From 13-2-20CM-66-19 sp963824395 (GTDB taxonomy: Bacteria; Pseudomonadota; Gammaproteobacteria; Steroidobacterales; Steroidobacteraceae): DNA of 64,000 nucleotides. How positions within the stretch are numbered: the first letter of the stretch is position 1; each line of letters opens with the position of its first letter. Made by a program: the position numbers and the translations under genes. The DNA lies in assembly GCA_963824395.1 (NCBI GenBank), contig CAWGPF010000005.1, positions 1 to 64,000 on the forward strand, given 5' to 3'. Below, piece after piece: positions 9,673-19,959 of the stretch. Under the pieces are notes generated by a model. The model was not told the DNA's origin and did no database searches. It was given only the letters and a program-made list of their open reading frames with translations.

Positions 9673-11288
9673 ATCCGCTTATTGCGCAGGTATGGGACGA
9701 AGTTGCGAGTGCGTACCGCTACCGCTGGCTGGCGCTTGCATTGGCGGCTCTAGTCGTCGTATTGGGCTGGTTGTACGTCTTCGCCCTTCCGGATCGGTAC
9801 GAAGCCGTCGCGAGTGTGTTTGTGGACACTCGCACGTCGTTAAAGCCGGTGCTCCAGGGGCTGACCGCGGACCAGGACGTTGACGCACAAATAAGCTTTG
9901 TGCGTCAGTCCCTGCTTGCTGGACCTTCGCTCCAGCGCATAGCACTCGTGGGCGGCGTCGTTCCCTCGGATAGCATCGATCCGCGGCTTCGCGAACAACT
10001 TGTAGAGGACATGAGTCGTCGAATAGACATCAGCGTGCATAGCGCAGATGGCCGTGAGGAGGATAGAACCACAGCGGGTAGCATCTATAGAGTCGTCTAT
10101 CAAGATCGAAATCGAGCTCGCAGTCTGCGGGTTGCCGGCATTCTGGTTGACACGCTGGTTAACGAAACTCTCGGCGGAAAACGTGAAGGCTCGGAGAGCG
10201 CTCAGCAATTTCTGGAAACACAGATTCATGACTATGAAAAGCGCTTGCGGTCGGCGGAGGACCGTTTGGCTGCCTTCAAGTCAAAGCACATGGGGATGAT
10301 GCCGACCGAGCAGGGCGGTTATTTCGCACAGCTCCAGAAGGAAGCTGAGGCTGCCGCAAATCTCAAGACTAAGTTGGCCGAGGCGCAGTCGCGTCGCGCA
10401 ACGCTAACCAGACAGCTTCACGGTGATATCGCAGTGGCCGCCGTCGCGCCCGGCCAATCCGGATCCGGCGCCGGTGGCGGTAGCCTCGATACCCTTGGTC
10501 GCATAGACGAGGCGCAGGCGAAACTCGACGATCTGCTGCTGCGATTTACCGACAAGCATCCGGATGTTCTGGCCGCGCGTCAGACGCTCGCGGATCTTAA
10601 GAAGAAGCGAGCGGCTGAGATCGATAGCCTGCGTCAGGGCGACGCTGCCACCGCCGCCGCGAGTCGTGCCAGCAGCAATCCCGTTTACCAAAGCGTACAA
10701 CTGGCGCTCAATCAAGTTGATGTTGACATTGCCGATTTGAGCACTGAACTTAGCCAGCATGAGGCAAAAGTCGCCGAGCTGCGACGCATGTTGGATACCG
10801 CCCCGCAGGTCGAGGCGGAGTATGCGCAGCTTAATCGCGACTACGACGTAAACAAGGCGCAATACACGGCATTGCTCGCGAGTCTGCAGAAGGCGCGCCT
10901 CGGCGAGCGAGCCGACGATGCGGGTTCGATTCGTTTCGAGGTAGTGCAGCCGCCCACGGCGAGCTTTCGTCCTGTTTGGCCGAAACGCCCCGCGCTGCTG
11001 GCTATGGTGCTTTTGCTGGCCCTCGCCGCCGGTGGTGCCCTGGCGTACGGCCTGAGCTACCTGCATCCTGTTGTGTCCTCAGCCACCACTCAGTCGTTTG
11101 GTCTACCGGTGCTGGGGACCGTGAGTGCGGCATTTCCGGCGCAAGCACGACTAAGGGTTAGGCGCGACCTCGTAAAGATCTCGGTTGCCGCGGCTTGTTT
11201 GCTCGTTGCGTTCTCCGTTGCGGTGGTTCTTAGCCTCGAGGGATATCGCCTCAGTGTCACAGCTCTGAAGGGCATGGTGAGTTCGTGA
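9669..11288 (+). CDS. Wzc/Wzz-type polysaccharide chain-length determinant of the XrtA locus
   Basis: 539 residues. There is a transmembrane helix at about residues 17-36, a Wzz domain (FVDTRTSLKPVLQGL), a long periplasmic coiled-coil segment (repeated heptads about 170-400), the GNVR-like region near QLNRDYDVNKAQYTALLASL, a PVWPKRP proline-rich motif and a second transmembrane helix at about 450, with a third hydrophobic segment near the C-terminus. This matches the XrtA-locus chain-length family, which has no kinase domain of its own. The kinase is the next gene, overlapping by 4 bp. It likely sets polysaccharide length at the inner membrane. Paralogue of 47250-48827. Confidence 0.85.
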   Translation: MNPLIAQVWDEVASAYRYRWLALALAALVVVLGWLYVFALPDRYEAVASVFVDTRTSLKPVLQGLTADQDVDAQISFVRQSLLAGPSLQRIALVGGVVPSDSIDPRLREQLVEDMSRRIDISVHSADGREEDRTTAGSIYRVVYQDRNRARSLRVAGILVDTLVNETLGGKREGSESAQQFLETQIHDYEKRLRSAEDRLAAFKSKHMGMMPTEQGGYFAQLQKEAEAAANLKTKLAEAQSRRATLTRQLHGDIAVAAVAPGQSGSGAGGGSLDTLGRIDEAQAKLDDLLLRFTDKHPDVLAARQTLADLKKKRAAEIDSLRQGDAATAAASRASSNPVYQSVQLALNQVDVDIADLSTELSQHEAKVAELRRMLDTAPQVEAEYAQLNRDYDVNKAQYTALLASLQKARLGERADDAGSIRFEVVQPPTASFRPVWPKRPALLAMVLLLALAAGGALAYGLSYLHPVVSSATTQSFGLPVLGTVSAAFPAQARLRVRRDLVKISVAAACLLVAFSVAVVLSLEGYRLSVTALKGMVSS

Positions 11289-12172
11289 GCTTGATCGAAA
11301 GTGCTCTCGAAAAGCTGCGTAGAGGCGCAGATCGGGAAGTTGACGCGAGCCTGCGAGCGGAGACGCCGGCGGTCGCCTCAGTAGTCTCGGCCAAGATTCC
11401 GGTGGTCCCTGCCCCTGCCGAGCAGACTCTTGAGCGCATCACTATCGATACCGCGGCGTTGCGCAGTCGCGGTTACCTCCCGGAGCTAGGGCTCGAGCGT
11501 CGCTTTGCGGATCACTATCGGCAGATCAAGCGTCCGCTGATCGAGAAGGCGCTCTCCGGGGGCCCGGAGATGAGAATTCTAGTGGTCGCCAGTGCGTTGC
11601 CCGGAGACGGCAAGACCTTCACGAGCATCAACCTGGCGCTCAGTATGGCTCGCGAACGCGATGCCTCGGTTCTATTGATTGATGCGGATGGTCCAAAAGC
11701 GCGTGTAAGCGAGGTCTTGGGGTTGAAGGGAAAGCGGGGACTCCTTGATGCGCTCGCCGACGAGTCAATCGATGTTGAATCACTCGTCGTGCGCACCGAC
11801 ATACGCGGACTTGAGCTTCTTCCAGCGGGAAGATTTATTGAGAACGCCACCGAACTGCTGGCCAGCGATCGGATGCGTCAAATTGTGACGCGGATTGCTG
11901 CTCGAAACCCCCGACGGCTTGTTTTACTGGACTCAGCCCCATTGCTGGTCTCGAGCGAGGCTCGCGTGTTGCATCGAGTCGCCGGACAGGTCGTTCTCGT
12001 CGTACGGGCCGGCGCGACCCCGCGCCAGGCAGTGTCAGACGCTATAGCGCAGGTTGATAAATCTAAGTTGCAGGGGCTGATCATAAACCAGGCTGTCTTT
12101 CGTAAAGACGGCGGCTACTACGACTACGGAAGCTATGGAGCACTCGGTGAAGGCGCCGAAACCTCCGACTAA
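11285..12172 (+). CDS. BY-type tyrosine kinase of the XrtA locus
   Basis: 295 residues, cytoplasmic. The Walker A motif is SALPGDGKTFTSINLAL (about residues 105-120), followed by the A' motif VLLIDADG and the B motif LVLLDSAPLL. The C-terminal tail has a tyrosine cluster (GGYYDYGSYG), the usual autophosphorylation site of bacterial tyrosine kinases. It starts at GTG with a 4-bp overlap to the chain-length gene, its cognate activator. The opening SLIESALEKL is characteristic of the XrtA-associated kinases and is matched by the paralogue at 48824. Confidence 0.87.
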   Translation: MSLIESALEKLRRGADREVDASLRAETPAVASVVSAKIPVVPAPAEQTLERITIDTAALRSRGYLPELGLERRFADHYRQIKRPLIEKALSGGPEMRILVVASALPGDGKTFTSINLALSMARERDASVLLIDADGPKARVSEVLGLKGKRGLLDALADESIDVESLVVRTDIRGLELLPAGRFIENATELLASDRMRQIVTRIAARNPRRLVLLDSAPLLVSSEARVLHRVAGQVVLVVRAGATPRQAVSDAIAQVDKSKLQGLIINQAVFRKDGGYYDYGSYGALGEGAETSD

Positions 12173-12182
12173 GTACTGGGTC

Positions 12183-12197
12183 AGAGGCCGCGCCTCT
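12183..12197. terminator. Short hairpin between convergent genes
   Basis: AGAGGC, loop CGC, GCCTCT. A six-base perfect stem between the tyrosine kinase stop and the end of the deacetylase, without a T-run. Position suits a bidirectional terminator, but the stem is short. Confidence 0.3.
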
Positions 12198-12217
12198 CAA
12201 TCGGCGCCAACGACTCC

Positions 12218-13054
12218 TCAGGGGTGCGCCGTATCCAAGGACTGAGCAGCGCCACTTTCCGACCAGCGCAGAAGATCGAATCCGAGCTGGTGTGGCCTTG
12301 CAAACCAATCACCGATCCCGACGCGCTTGAGTGAAAATGGATCGGCGGGGATCGCGTTTACTCCCCCGTAGCAGGATACGCAGCTGCTGAATCCCGCAGC
12401 GCGAACCAAACTTCGGGCCTCTTCGGAAAATTGTTCGCGGCCGCCAAAAGGATAGGCAAAGAGATTGCACGGCTTGCCTAGCTCACGCACCAATTTCTGC
12501 TTAGATACTTCCAGCTCCCTGCGGATAACATCAGGGGCACTTAGTCCCATGTTGATATGCGAGTCTGTGTGGTTACCGATCTCGAAACCTTGCGCTGCAA
12601 GAGCGCGTACGTGATCCCACGTCATCCACCCAGGTTGTTTCTTGAAACCCTGATCCCAAAATGGAACTTCGTTCGTGCCAAGAAATCCAGTGGTTACAAA
12701 GAACGTTGCGGGAAGTCCGAACCGACGAAGTATTGGTGCGGCGACCTCTGCGTTGTCCAGATAGCCATCATCGAAGGTTATTGAAAGTGTCCCTCCCATG
12801 TTGCTTCCTGCGCGACATCCGTCGATTTGATCCGCAAGAGGAACTACTCGGAAGTACCTGCGAAAGAAGGCACAAAATGCCTCGAATTTCTTCGAGCCAC
12901 AGGTTATCCCGTCTTCCGGGAGTTCATCATTTACTCGATGAAACGCAACGATTGTGAACTTCGATCGAAACTCGCGTTGATAAGCGCCCGTCACGCCCGA
13001 AAGCTGACCGAGCATTGCGGCGATGCGCTTTTTGACTAGCACGGACGAACTCAT
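12218..13054 (-). CDS. Polysaccharide deacetylase (NodB/CE4)
   Basis: 278 residues from ATG 13054, chosen because GAGGAA precedes it; an upstream in-frame start lacks a site. NodB motifs are present: SITFDDGYLDN with the catalytic and metal-binding aspartates, FEIGNHTDSHINM with the HxxxH metal ligands, and LFAYPFGG. These enzymes remove N-acetyl groups from polysaccharides using a divalent metal. No signal peptide is clear, so it may act in the cytoplasm or be anchored otherwise. It is convergent with the exosortase operon and transcribed behind the GT2 gene at 13156. Confidence 0.83.
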   Translation of the reverse strand: MSSSVLVKKRIAAMLGQLSGVTGAYQREFRSKFTIVAFHRVNDELPEDGITCGSKKFEAFCAFFRRYFRVVPLADQIDGCRAGSNMGGTLSITFDDGYLDNAEVAAPILRRFGLPATFFVTTGFLGTNEVPFWDQGFKKQPGWMTWDHVRALAAQGFEIGNHTDSHINMGLSAPDVIRRELEVSKQKLVRELGKPCNLFAYPFGGREQFSEEARSLVRAAGFSSCVSCYGGVNAIPADPFSLKRVGIGDWFARPHQLGFDLLRWSESGAAQSLDTAHP

Positions 13055-13155
13055 CCGTTCCTCGCGGGATCGGATCGCGATAGCTTGCACAACATCATGT
13101 GCGTGCCGGACACGTGTATCCGGGCCCGGACTTCAACCGTGACTGGCTCACAGAG

Positions 13156-14298
13156 CTACTCGCGAAGCGGACGCCAAGTTACCATGCGGTCGCCGTTGAG
13201 ATAGCGGAGCGTCGCGACCAACGACGCGAGGTTTGTGAGTAGGAAATAGTACGGCTTGCTCAACAGGCTGTGCCGCCGAGCATCCAACTGCAGGGCAAAT
13301 CCCGCAACGCCAGCCCCAAAAGCAACCGACTGGACTATCAGGACGGCGCGGTAGAGCGGGTTCTCAGACAGGATCAAACACGTCACGAGCGTCACCAGCA
13401 GCCAGTAGGGCGAGAAGTACCGCAGGACCTTGTGTGACCACAGCTGCCAAGCGAAGAGCGGATAGGCGAAGATATTGAGAAATCTGCGCTCCTCAACAAG
13501 AGCGCCGATGCTACGAATAGCAACGCGCACCCGCATGGAAAACTCATTGCGCGGTTGATCAAGCGTGTCCTCGAAGCAAATCGCGCGGGGTTCCAGAATG
13601 GTTCGAAGTCCCTGCTCGCGCATGCGCATCGCGATTACGAAGTCGCTCACCAGTTTGAGCGAGATCGGCCGGTACGCTTGCCTGCGAACTGCATAGAGGC
13701 AGCCACTCACGCCGATAAGTGTCCCGAGCCGACTTTCAGCCAGGCGGAGCGTAACTTCGTATCTCCAGTACGACACTCCCCCCGCAGCGGTAAGGTTGTG
13801 TCCCTTTCCTTGATAAACCAATAGTCCAGCAACACAACCCACCTTCGGGTCGGCGAAGTTCTCAACTATCGCCTTAAACGCCGAGGTTTCGATTCGGGTC
13901 GTAGCGTCCGTGAAAATCAAGACCTCGCCCCTTGCCCTCTCCGCTGCTGCGTTCTGGCATGCTGTCTTTCCGCGTCGCCCCTCTATACGTAGTAACTCCA
14001 CGCGATCGGGCTTGCAACGTTCCACGATCTGATCGGTCGCATCAGTCGATGCGTCCGAAACCACGATTATGTTGAGAAGGGCGGCTGGATAGTCCAACGA
14101 AAGAACATGATCGATCTTGGCGCGGATGTTCTTTTCCTCGTTATAAGCGCTGATGATCACGGTGATTGACGGGTATTGTGCAGCAACGCACCGTACGGGT
14201 TTCCCGGCCACCGAAGCCAACACCCGGACAATGAACGGATAGCCGACATACACGTAGGCGAGAATCGAAGCAGCCGTCCAGAAGAGTACTTCCGCCAT
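13156..14298 (-). CDS. Membrane glycosyltransferase family 2
   Basis: 380 residues. An N-terminal transmembrane helix (residues 5-25) precedes a GT-A domain with ITVIISAYNEEKNIRAKI, the nucleotide-binding VVSDASTD and FTDATTRI (the DxD-like site). Hydrophobic helices follow around 290-360. The layout is that of processive or lipid-linked GT2 enzymes of polysaccharide loci. A close paralogue (same length and motif order, ending in a WRPL/WQP motif) lies at 51257. Ten bases separate it from the asparagine synthase upstream, so the two are probably co-transcribed. Sugar specificity cannot be told from sequence. Confidence 0.83.
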   Translation of the reverse strand: MAEVLFWTAASILAYVYVGYPFIVRVLASVAGKPVRCVAAQYPSITVIISAYNEEKNIRAKIDHVLSLDYPAALLNIIVVSDASTDATDQIVERCKPDRVELLRIEGRRGKTACQNAAAERARGEVLIFTDATTRIETSAFKAIVENFADPKVGCVAGLLVYQGKGHNLTAAGGVSYWRYEVTLRLAESRLGTLIGVSGCLYAVRRQAYRPISLKLVSDFVIAMRMREQGLRTILEPRAICFEDTLDQPRNEFSMRVRVAIRSIGALVEERRFLNIFAYPLFAWQLWSHKVLRYFSPYWLLVTLVTCLILSENPLYRAVLIVQSVAFGAGVAGFALQLDARRHSLLSKPYYFLLTNLASLVATLRYLNGDRMVTWRPLRE

Positions 14299-14307
14299 TT
14301 GATTGCG

Positions 14308-16290
14308 CTACGCGATGAGTAACTGAGGTGCCTCGCGAGCGGGCTGTTTCAGCCAGCGCCCCGCCCACTGCTGTAGTTGCAGTAGGATCCAGACCCCAGC
14401 CGCGGACTCACCTCGGCTCCCGATGAAAAAGTTATCGACGATCCCGTCCGTCGTCCCAGAATCCAATATCCCCCACTGGCGCACGCGCTCAGCCGATAGC
14501 TGGTCACGCAACAAATGTTTCAGCGGACCGCGCAGCCAGGCACCAATCGGAGCGGAGAAGCCCTGCTTGGGTCGCTCAAAGAAAGTTGGAGGAAAATACT
14601 GCTTCAATAGCGTTCGAAGGATGTACTTGTTTTGATTTCCCCGCACCTTCCAGCGCATCGATAGCGCCGCGGCGAGCCTCGCTGATTCATGATCGAGAAA
14701 GGGCTCCCGAGCTTCAAGGGAAGTCGCCATCGAGGCGCGGTCGACCTTGACCAACAGATCGCCCGGAAGGTAGCGCGTCATGTCAAAGTGCATGAATCGA
14801 TCGCGTGGATCCGTCCCTCGGACGGATCTGTAGGCATCGCGTGGGCCATCAGATTCCACGCTTTCACCCTGCATTAGGCTTCGGCGCGTCGCTGCAGGCC
14901 ATTCGGAAATTGCGGCGTCGTAGGCGTCAAATTCGTCGCTCGCCTTTGACATGCGGATGAATTTGCGCAGCTTATCGTTTATTGCCGCAAACTTGGGGCC
15001 ACCACCGCGAGTAATTGCATATCCGCGTGCGACCACTTCAGGCGGCAGTGAGTCCAGTATCTCTCCTGACAGAGAATAAAGTCCGCGACCAAGCGCGATT
15101 GATTTGACGAACCGTCCGCAATAAGCGTACCTCGCGTAGCCGCCGAACAACTCATCCGCACCATCCGCGGACAACGCCACCTTCACATGACGGCGGGCGA
15201 GCCGCGAAACCAACAGCGTAGGTACCAGTGAGCTGTCGCCTATCGGTTCGTCGGCGATGTCTGGTATCTCTGCAACCGTGTCGACTGCCAACTGAGGTGA
15301 TAGAGAGAATTCAAAATGCTCGGTGCCCAGCGTGGTGGCGACGGTTCGGGCGTAGTCAGATTCATCGAATTCCGAGGAGCCGAATCCAATGGTAAAAGTC
15401 TTTAGTTTGAAGCCGCCACGTCGCGCGAGCACGGCTGCAACGAGTGAAGAGTCGATCCCGCCGCTCAGAAACAAGCCTACCGGTACATCTGCAACCATCC
15501 GGTAGGAGAAAGCCTCCTGCAGTGATTTTTCAACGCGCTCGAGCAGCTCCGGTTCTGGCATCGAATTGAGTTCTGCACGAAGAGCGGATGCGCGCGGACC
15601 GTCGTAAAGGTCGCGGGCGCTCCAGTACGACCATTCAACACGCTTCAGCCGTGCGTCAAACGAACAGACGGTTCCTGGGCGGACCGTACAGACGTCAGCA
15701 AAGATGCTTCGGGGAGAAGAGATGTAGCCGTACTGCACGAACTCAGCAATCGATGCTGAGTCGAGTGGGCGAGTTGAGATGTCTGTGGCCAGAAGGCCCT
15801 TGAGCTCGGACGCGAATGCGAGTCGTCTTCCCCGCACTGAAAAGTATAGGGGCTTTACGCCGAAGCGATCGCGACACAGGTGCAGCAGTTTCTCTGAGCT
15901 GTCCCATATCGCAAACGCGAACATTCCACGGAAGCGCGTCACCGCGCCTAAACCCCAGGTGCGGTAGGCCGCTAGTATGACTTCAGTGTCCGAGTCACTT
16001 CTGAAGTTCCATCCGAGCTGGCGAAGTTCATCGCGAAGCTCTCGATAGTTATAAATTTCTCCGTTATAGACGATCCATGTGTTGCCATCGGAAGTGGCCA
16101 TCGGCTGATGGCCGAGCGGTGAGAGGTCGATAATCGACAACCGCAAATGCCCGAACGCGAGCATACCGCCAGCAAGGAGCTGGATTCCTCGATCGTCGGG
16201 GCCCCGGTGAGCCATGGATGAGAGCATCGAACCCACATTTGAAGCATCAACACGTGCTTCCAGGGAGTAGATGCCAGCGATGCCGCACAT
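14308..16290 (-). CDS. asnB: Asparagine synthase-type glutamine amidotransferase
   Basis: 660 residues starting MCGIAGIYS; Cys2 is the N-terminal glutaminase nucleophile. The glutaminase domain (to about residue 210) has MAHRGPDDRG and IVYNGEIYNYREL. The synthetase domain has the PP-loop LSGGIDSSLVAAVLARR (about 270) and SADGADELFGGY (about 370). Length and motifs match AsnB-like enzymes repeatedly found in exopolysaccharide clusters, where they probably amidate an acidic sugar or a precursor rather than make free asparagine. The locus-2 paralogue is at 57955. Both catalytic centres look intact. Confidence 0.87.
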   Translation of the reverse strand: MCGIAGIYSLEARVDASNVGSMLSSMAHRGPDDRGIQLLAGGMLAFGHLRLSIIDLSPLGHQPMATSDGNTWIVYNGEIYNYRELRDELRQLGWNFRSDSDTEVILAAYRTWGLGAVTRFRGMFAFAIWDSSEKLLHLCRDRFGVKPLYFSVRGRRLAFASELKGLLATDISTRPLDSASIAEFVQYGYISSPRSIFADVCTVRPGTVCSFDARLKRVEWSYWSARDLYDGPRASALRAELNSMPEPELLERVEKSLQEAFSYRMVADVPVGLFLSGGIDSSLVAAVLARRGGFKLKTFTIGFGSSEFDESDYARTVATTLGTEHFEFSLSPQLAVDTVAEIPDIADEPIGDSSLVPTLLVSRLARRHVKVALSADGADELFGGYARYAYCGRFVKSIALGRGLYSLSGEILDSLPPEVVARGYAITRGGGPKFAAINDKLRKFIRMSKASDEFDAYDAAISEWPAATRRSLMQGESVESDGPRDAYRSVRGTDPRDRFMHFDMTRYLPGDLLVKVDRASMATSLEAREPFLDHESARLAAALSMRWKVRGNQNKYILRTLLKQYFPPTFFERPKQGFSAPIGAWLRGPLKHLLRDQLSAERVRQWGILDSGTTDGIVDNFFIGSRGESAAGVWILLQLQQWAGRWLKQPAREAPQLLIA

Positions 16291-16692
16291 AGTTGGCCCA
16301 AAGGTACCGAGGGGAATCGCCTACCGTAAGAGCAGATCTATTATTTGGATTAAGCGATCTGTCGGAATCGGGATCGTCTCGTGGATTTGGCCCCTCGTCA
16401 ATTGACTTCGGTCATATTGGCTTGGTCCGTCACACAAGCTCTCATAACACCTTATTTTTACTGCCAATTATGCACATAGATTGAGAACCTGCTCACAGTG
16501 GTCCCCTATCGAATTGCATCCTATGCTTCAGATCTTGCGAGGAGATCTCACGTCGGGGATCAAGCTTCAGTGAGCCGCTGGGTCGTGGCTGACGATGTGT
16601 GAAGATACGAAAGCTGCGGCTGTGGAAGCTTGCCGGATCCACCCCCGCCCGGCCGGTTCGAGAATGTCGCTTTCAGGTAACTTCGCGCCATC
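16291..16692. other. Divergent intergenic region
   Basis: 402 bp between the divergently transcribed asparagine synthase and deacetylase genes. It is more AT-rich than its flanks, especially near 16440-16480, and is the likely promoter site for both directions. I see no sigma-54 motif, hairpin or coding sequence. Confidence 0.4.
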
Positions 16693-17769
16693 ATGACTTT
16701 GCAATCTATTGCGCTCTACGCGATCCGTGCCATCGGTGGTTTCTCACTAGCGCGCGCACTTACACGCAGGCGTCTGCGCATTCTTTGTTATCACGGGTTC
16801 TCCGTGCGCGACGAATTCAGGATCCTGCCTGTAATGTTTATGCGCGCCCAGACCTTTGAGCGAAGGATGAAAATTCTGCAGCGCCGACGCATTCCGGTAA
16901 TTCCGCTCGCTGAAGCCGTCGAACGCCTAGAAAGGCGCGAGATCGGAAACGCTGAGACAGTTATTACCCTGGACGATGGCTGGCGATCCAATCTCACGCT
17001 CGGGCTGCCAATTCTAGAAAAGTATGGCTATAGCGCCTGCATTTATGTTGCTACCGAGCATCTCACCGCCGGCTGTGAAGCCTTCAATGTCGCTCTCAAT
17101 TACATGATTCGGACGTCTGAGAGCGAGACGCTGAACCTGAGTGGAGTTCACGAGTCGGTGGATGGGAGTTACGATCTTCGCGCCAATCCCCAAGAGGCTC
17201 TGGAGAAATTGATTAGAGCAACTGAGCGCATTCTCTCTCTTCGGGAGAGACAGCTGCTTCTCAGGCCTATCGCGGCAGCGCTCCAGGTTGATTATGACGA
17301 CGTCTTTAGAGACGGGCGCTTTACGTTGCTCAACGCAAACGAGATTCGTGATCTGGCGGCGCGGGGAGTAGAGATCGAACTCCACACGCACACACATCGC
17401 CTCTCAGATGATCGGTTCGACGCTGTTAGCTGGGAACTTGAACAAAACAGCCTGTCTTTGAAATCCATAACGGGCAAAGAGCCACGCCACTTTTGTTACC
17501 CGAGCGGTATCGTTCGCCCAAATCACCCAGGTTGGCTTCGAAGGCTCAAGATCAAATCTGCCACAACATGCGAGCCCGGGCTGAATGACCATCGCGTGTC
17601 TCCCATGGTCCTGAGGCGCTATCTGGATAGCGAAGAGACGCCGGATATCGTATTCGAGGCCGAAATCTGTGGCGTTCGCGAATTGGTGCGGGGTCTGCGC
17701 ACCCAAGCACTAAGATATCTACCTGGGTTGCGTTCAAACGATCTTCATTCAGACAAGTCGCGGGGGTAA
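16693..17769 (+). CDS. Polysaccharide deacetylase family protein
   Basis: 358 residues from ATG 16693. NodB landmarks: RILCYHGFSVRDEF near the N-terminus, VITLDDGWRSN carrying the aspartate pair, IELHTHTHRLSD with the histidine metal ligands, and HFCYPSG. The central insertion (about residues 135-205) is longer than in the deacetylase at 12218, so the two belong to different subgroups and may act on different substrates. The gene stands alone on the plus strand and its 3' end overlaps the end of the convergent glycosyltransferase by 21 bp. Confidence 0.8.
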   Translation: MTLQSIALYAIRAIGGFSLARALTRRRLRILCYHGFSVRDEFRILPVMFMRAQTFERRMKILQRRRIPVIPLAEAVERLERREIGNAETVITLDDGWRSNLTLGLPILEKYGYSACIYVATEHLTAGCEAFNVALNYMIRTSESETLNLSGVHESVDGSYDLRANPQEALEKLIRATERILSLRERQLLLRPIAAALQVDYDDVFRDGRFTLLNANEIRDLAARGVEIELHTHTHRLSDDRFDAVSWELEQNSLSLKSITGKEPRHFCYPSGIVRPNHPGWLRRLKIKSATTCEPGLNDHRVSPMVLRRYLDSEETPDIVFEAEICGVRELVRGLRTQALRYLPGLRSNDLHSDKSRG

Positions 17770-18874
17770 GCCAAGCAGCCGCAGGTATTTATCGACAACC
17801 GGCGCTAGCGCATAGCTGGCCCGCACCCTCTCCAAAGCCTTGCTCGACAATTGCGCGCGCAGGTTCTCGGAACGCGTGATTGAGGTCATTGCCTCAGCGA
17901 GTCTTTCCGGGTCTCCGGGGGGACAAGCAGTCCCCGCTGATCGCCCAATAGCTCCGGAATCCCACCGACTTCTGTGGCCACGCACGGCACCCCTATGCCA
18001 TGGCCTCAAGCAGAGCCATCGGCAAACCCTCTGTTCGGGAACTCATGACGAAAGCATCCGCTGCAATCAGGAGGTTGGCAACGTCGTTTCGAGCACCGAG
18101 GAATTTCACGTGATCGTGTAAGCCCAGCGAGTCCCGCCTCGCCTCGAGCATGCCCCGATCCGGTCCGTCTCCAACCATAAACAACCTAGAACGCCCTCTA
18201 GTTTCCGATGGAAGTAAGGAAAAGGCCGTTAGCAAGGTTCCGAGATCCTTTACCGGGTTCATACGTCCGACGTTGAAGAATGCGAACAAGTTGTCATCCA
18301 AGCCCAGTGTCCTTCGTGCATTGGCAACGCCAGCAGATGTCCTGACACTGGTACTTACACCGTTGGGAATGTAGTGGATCTTGCGCAACGGGACGCTCAA
18401 TTCGGTTCGAAAATACTGAGCCTGCGTGGGCTCGACAACAGTTATGTCGCTGGCGAAGCGGCAGTAGAAGGATGCGCTGCGACGATAGGCGGGGCGCTCT
18501 TTTAGCTGATGTAGACCGTGTTCCGTCATCACAATGTGTTTGACGCCTGCGAGAAGCGCTGGGATCGCGCACAAAATCAGCGCGGTTGCGTGGTGCACGT
18601 GTAGAGCTTGGACGCGCTCGCGGCGAAGCATCCGCCAAAATTCCATCTGATACGCTGGCCGTTTCAGCGCACCGCGATACGTCTCGTAGTTCAGGTTGAC
18701 GCAGCGGATGCCTTTGCTTTCGAGCTCTGCTCGCATCGGACCGTCAGAGTCGTAAAATGCGAAGCAGACGACGTCATAACCGCGACGTGCGAATTCCGTG
18801 GCGACGTCCACGCCGACTCTTTCAGATCCCCCGATCTGATAGGAGAAAAGGCCTTCAGCAATTACGGGACGCAT
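17749..18874 (-). CDS. Glycosyltransferase family 4, frameshifted near the C-terminus
   Basis: From ATG 18874 the protein has the GT-B hallmarks: an N-terminal GGSERVG glycine loop, ALHVHHATAL, IPNGVST, NVGRMNPVKDLGTLL, and the donor-site motif SSRTEGLPMALLEAMA. There the frame breaks (about 17995). The continuation GVPCVATEVGGIPELLGDQR is in a second frame, and after a C6 run near 17922 the rest (GDPERLAEAMTSITRS) is in a third. Both breaks sit at G or C runs, suggesting base-calling errors. It transfers a sugar from a nucleotide donor; specificity unknown. Confidence 0.78.
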
Positions 18875-19170
18875 GGCGGTAGATTCGACTTGTAGACGCG
18901 ATATTTGTATTGTCTTCAAAGATATAAGCACAATTAATGCAAATTTTCGATACCACTGATCGATGGACGCTGTGACGCACGCGGGTAGAGATTACCGATG
19001 CGCCAACCGTGAGCATATGGGGCAAACAGGGTGGGGCGCACATGGGTTCAGAACGGAGCAAGAGGATTTCCTATGCGGTCTAGTGGCGCAGCTCACGGTT
19101 TAGGGCTTTCACTCGGGAAGCCCGGCTCCGAAACTGCTATATTTTTGACGACCCTCGCACTGGACATCCC

Positions 19171-19958
19171 GTGGATACCGAAAACGCTACCGATAGGATT
19201 GCACGGGAGGCGCGGCATCAAAACCGCCGAATGGAGCATGCGCTCGCCGGTGAGCTCGAACTGCGTGATCGGTTTTACTTCATAAACCGAGCCGCGAACG
19301 CCCGATACGACGGGATGCTCGCGGGTCTTAGAGGCAAACGCGTAGTCGTAGTCGGATCAAGCGACTGCGGCGTCACGCCTCTAGCACGGGAGGGCGTCTA
19401 CGTGGAGGGCACGGACATCTCGCCCATTTCCATCGAGAAATTGCTACGTTCGATTGAGAAAGAAGGCCTAGGAAAATTCGCAAGTGCACGGGTGATGAAC
19501 GCGGAAGACCTACAGTACGCGCCCGGGTCGTTGGATGTGATTACCTGCAGCGGCGTCCTTCACCATATCGATACCGAGAAGGCGTTGCGTTCATGGGCGC
19601 GCAGCTTAAAGCCCGAGGGGGCCGTAGTGCTCTTCGAACCGCTTGCGATGCATCCTTTCGTGGCACTCTTCAGAATCTGACGCCGCATATGCGGACCGCC
19701 GACGAGCATCCGCTTCGAACTCGCGACTTCCGACTCATGGCGAGATATTTTGCCGTAGTACAGAGAAGCGACTATGGCCTGCTAACGCCCCTATGCGCAG
19801 GCATCGCGATGATACCTGGATTACGGCGAGTTGCGGTTCGTCTGCTTCCTTGGTTAGAGGCCGCGGATTCTGGAATTCTGAAGCTATTCCCGCTCATGGG
19901 AAATTTCTGTTGGCTAACGGTTGTGCGACTGGCGCGTCCCGTTGACCGAGGGCCGTGA
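19171..19958 (+). CDS. SAM-dependent methyltransferase, one frameshift
   Basis: A class I methyltransferase. Visible are the SAM-binding VVVVGSSDCG loop, the acidic GTDISPISIE, and the post-motif ITCSGVLHHIDTEKALRSWA followed by LKPEGAVVLFEPLAMHP. Near 19670 a one-base shift moves to the frame encoding NLTPHMRTADEHPLRTRDF and the C-terminal hydrophobic stretch ending at 19958. The same arrangement (EPLA, then TPDEQPL, then an R-I-L-S-L-F-P end) recurs in the partial gene at 63578, so this is a conserved family of both loci, and the frameshift is more likely an error. It probably methylates a glycan or lipid precursor. Confidence 0.75.
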
Positions 19959-19959
19959 A

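Noticed and set aside
13119..13130. 12-bp palindrome TCCGGGCCCGGA between two minus-strand genes
   Set aside because: Short, no loop and no T-run; in DNA this rich in G+C such a palindrome is expected by chance.
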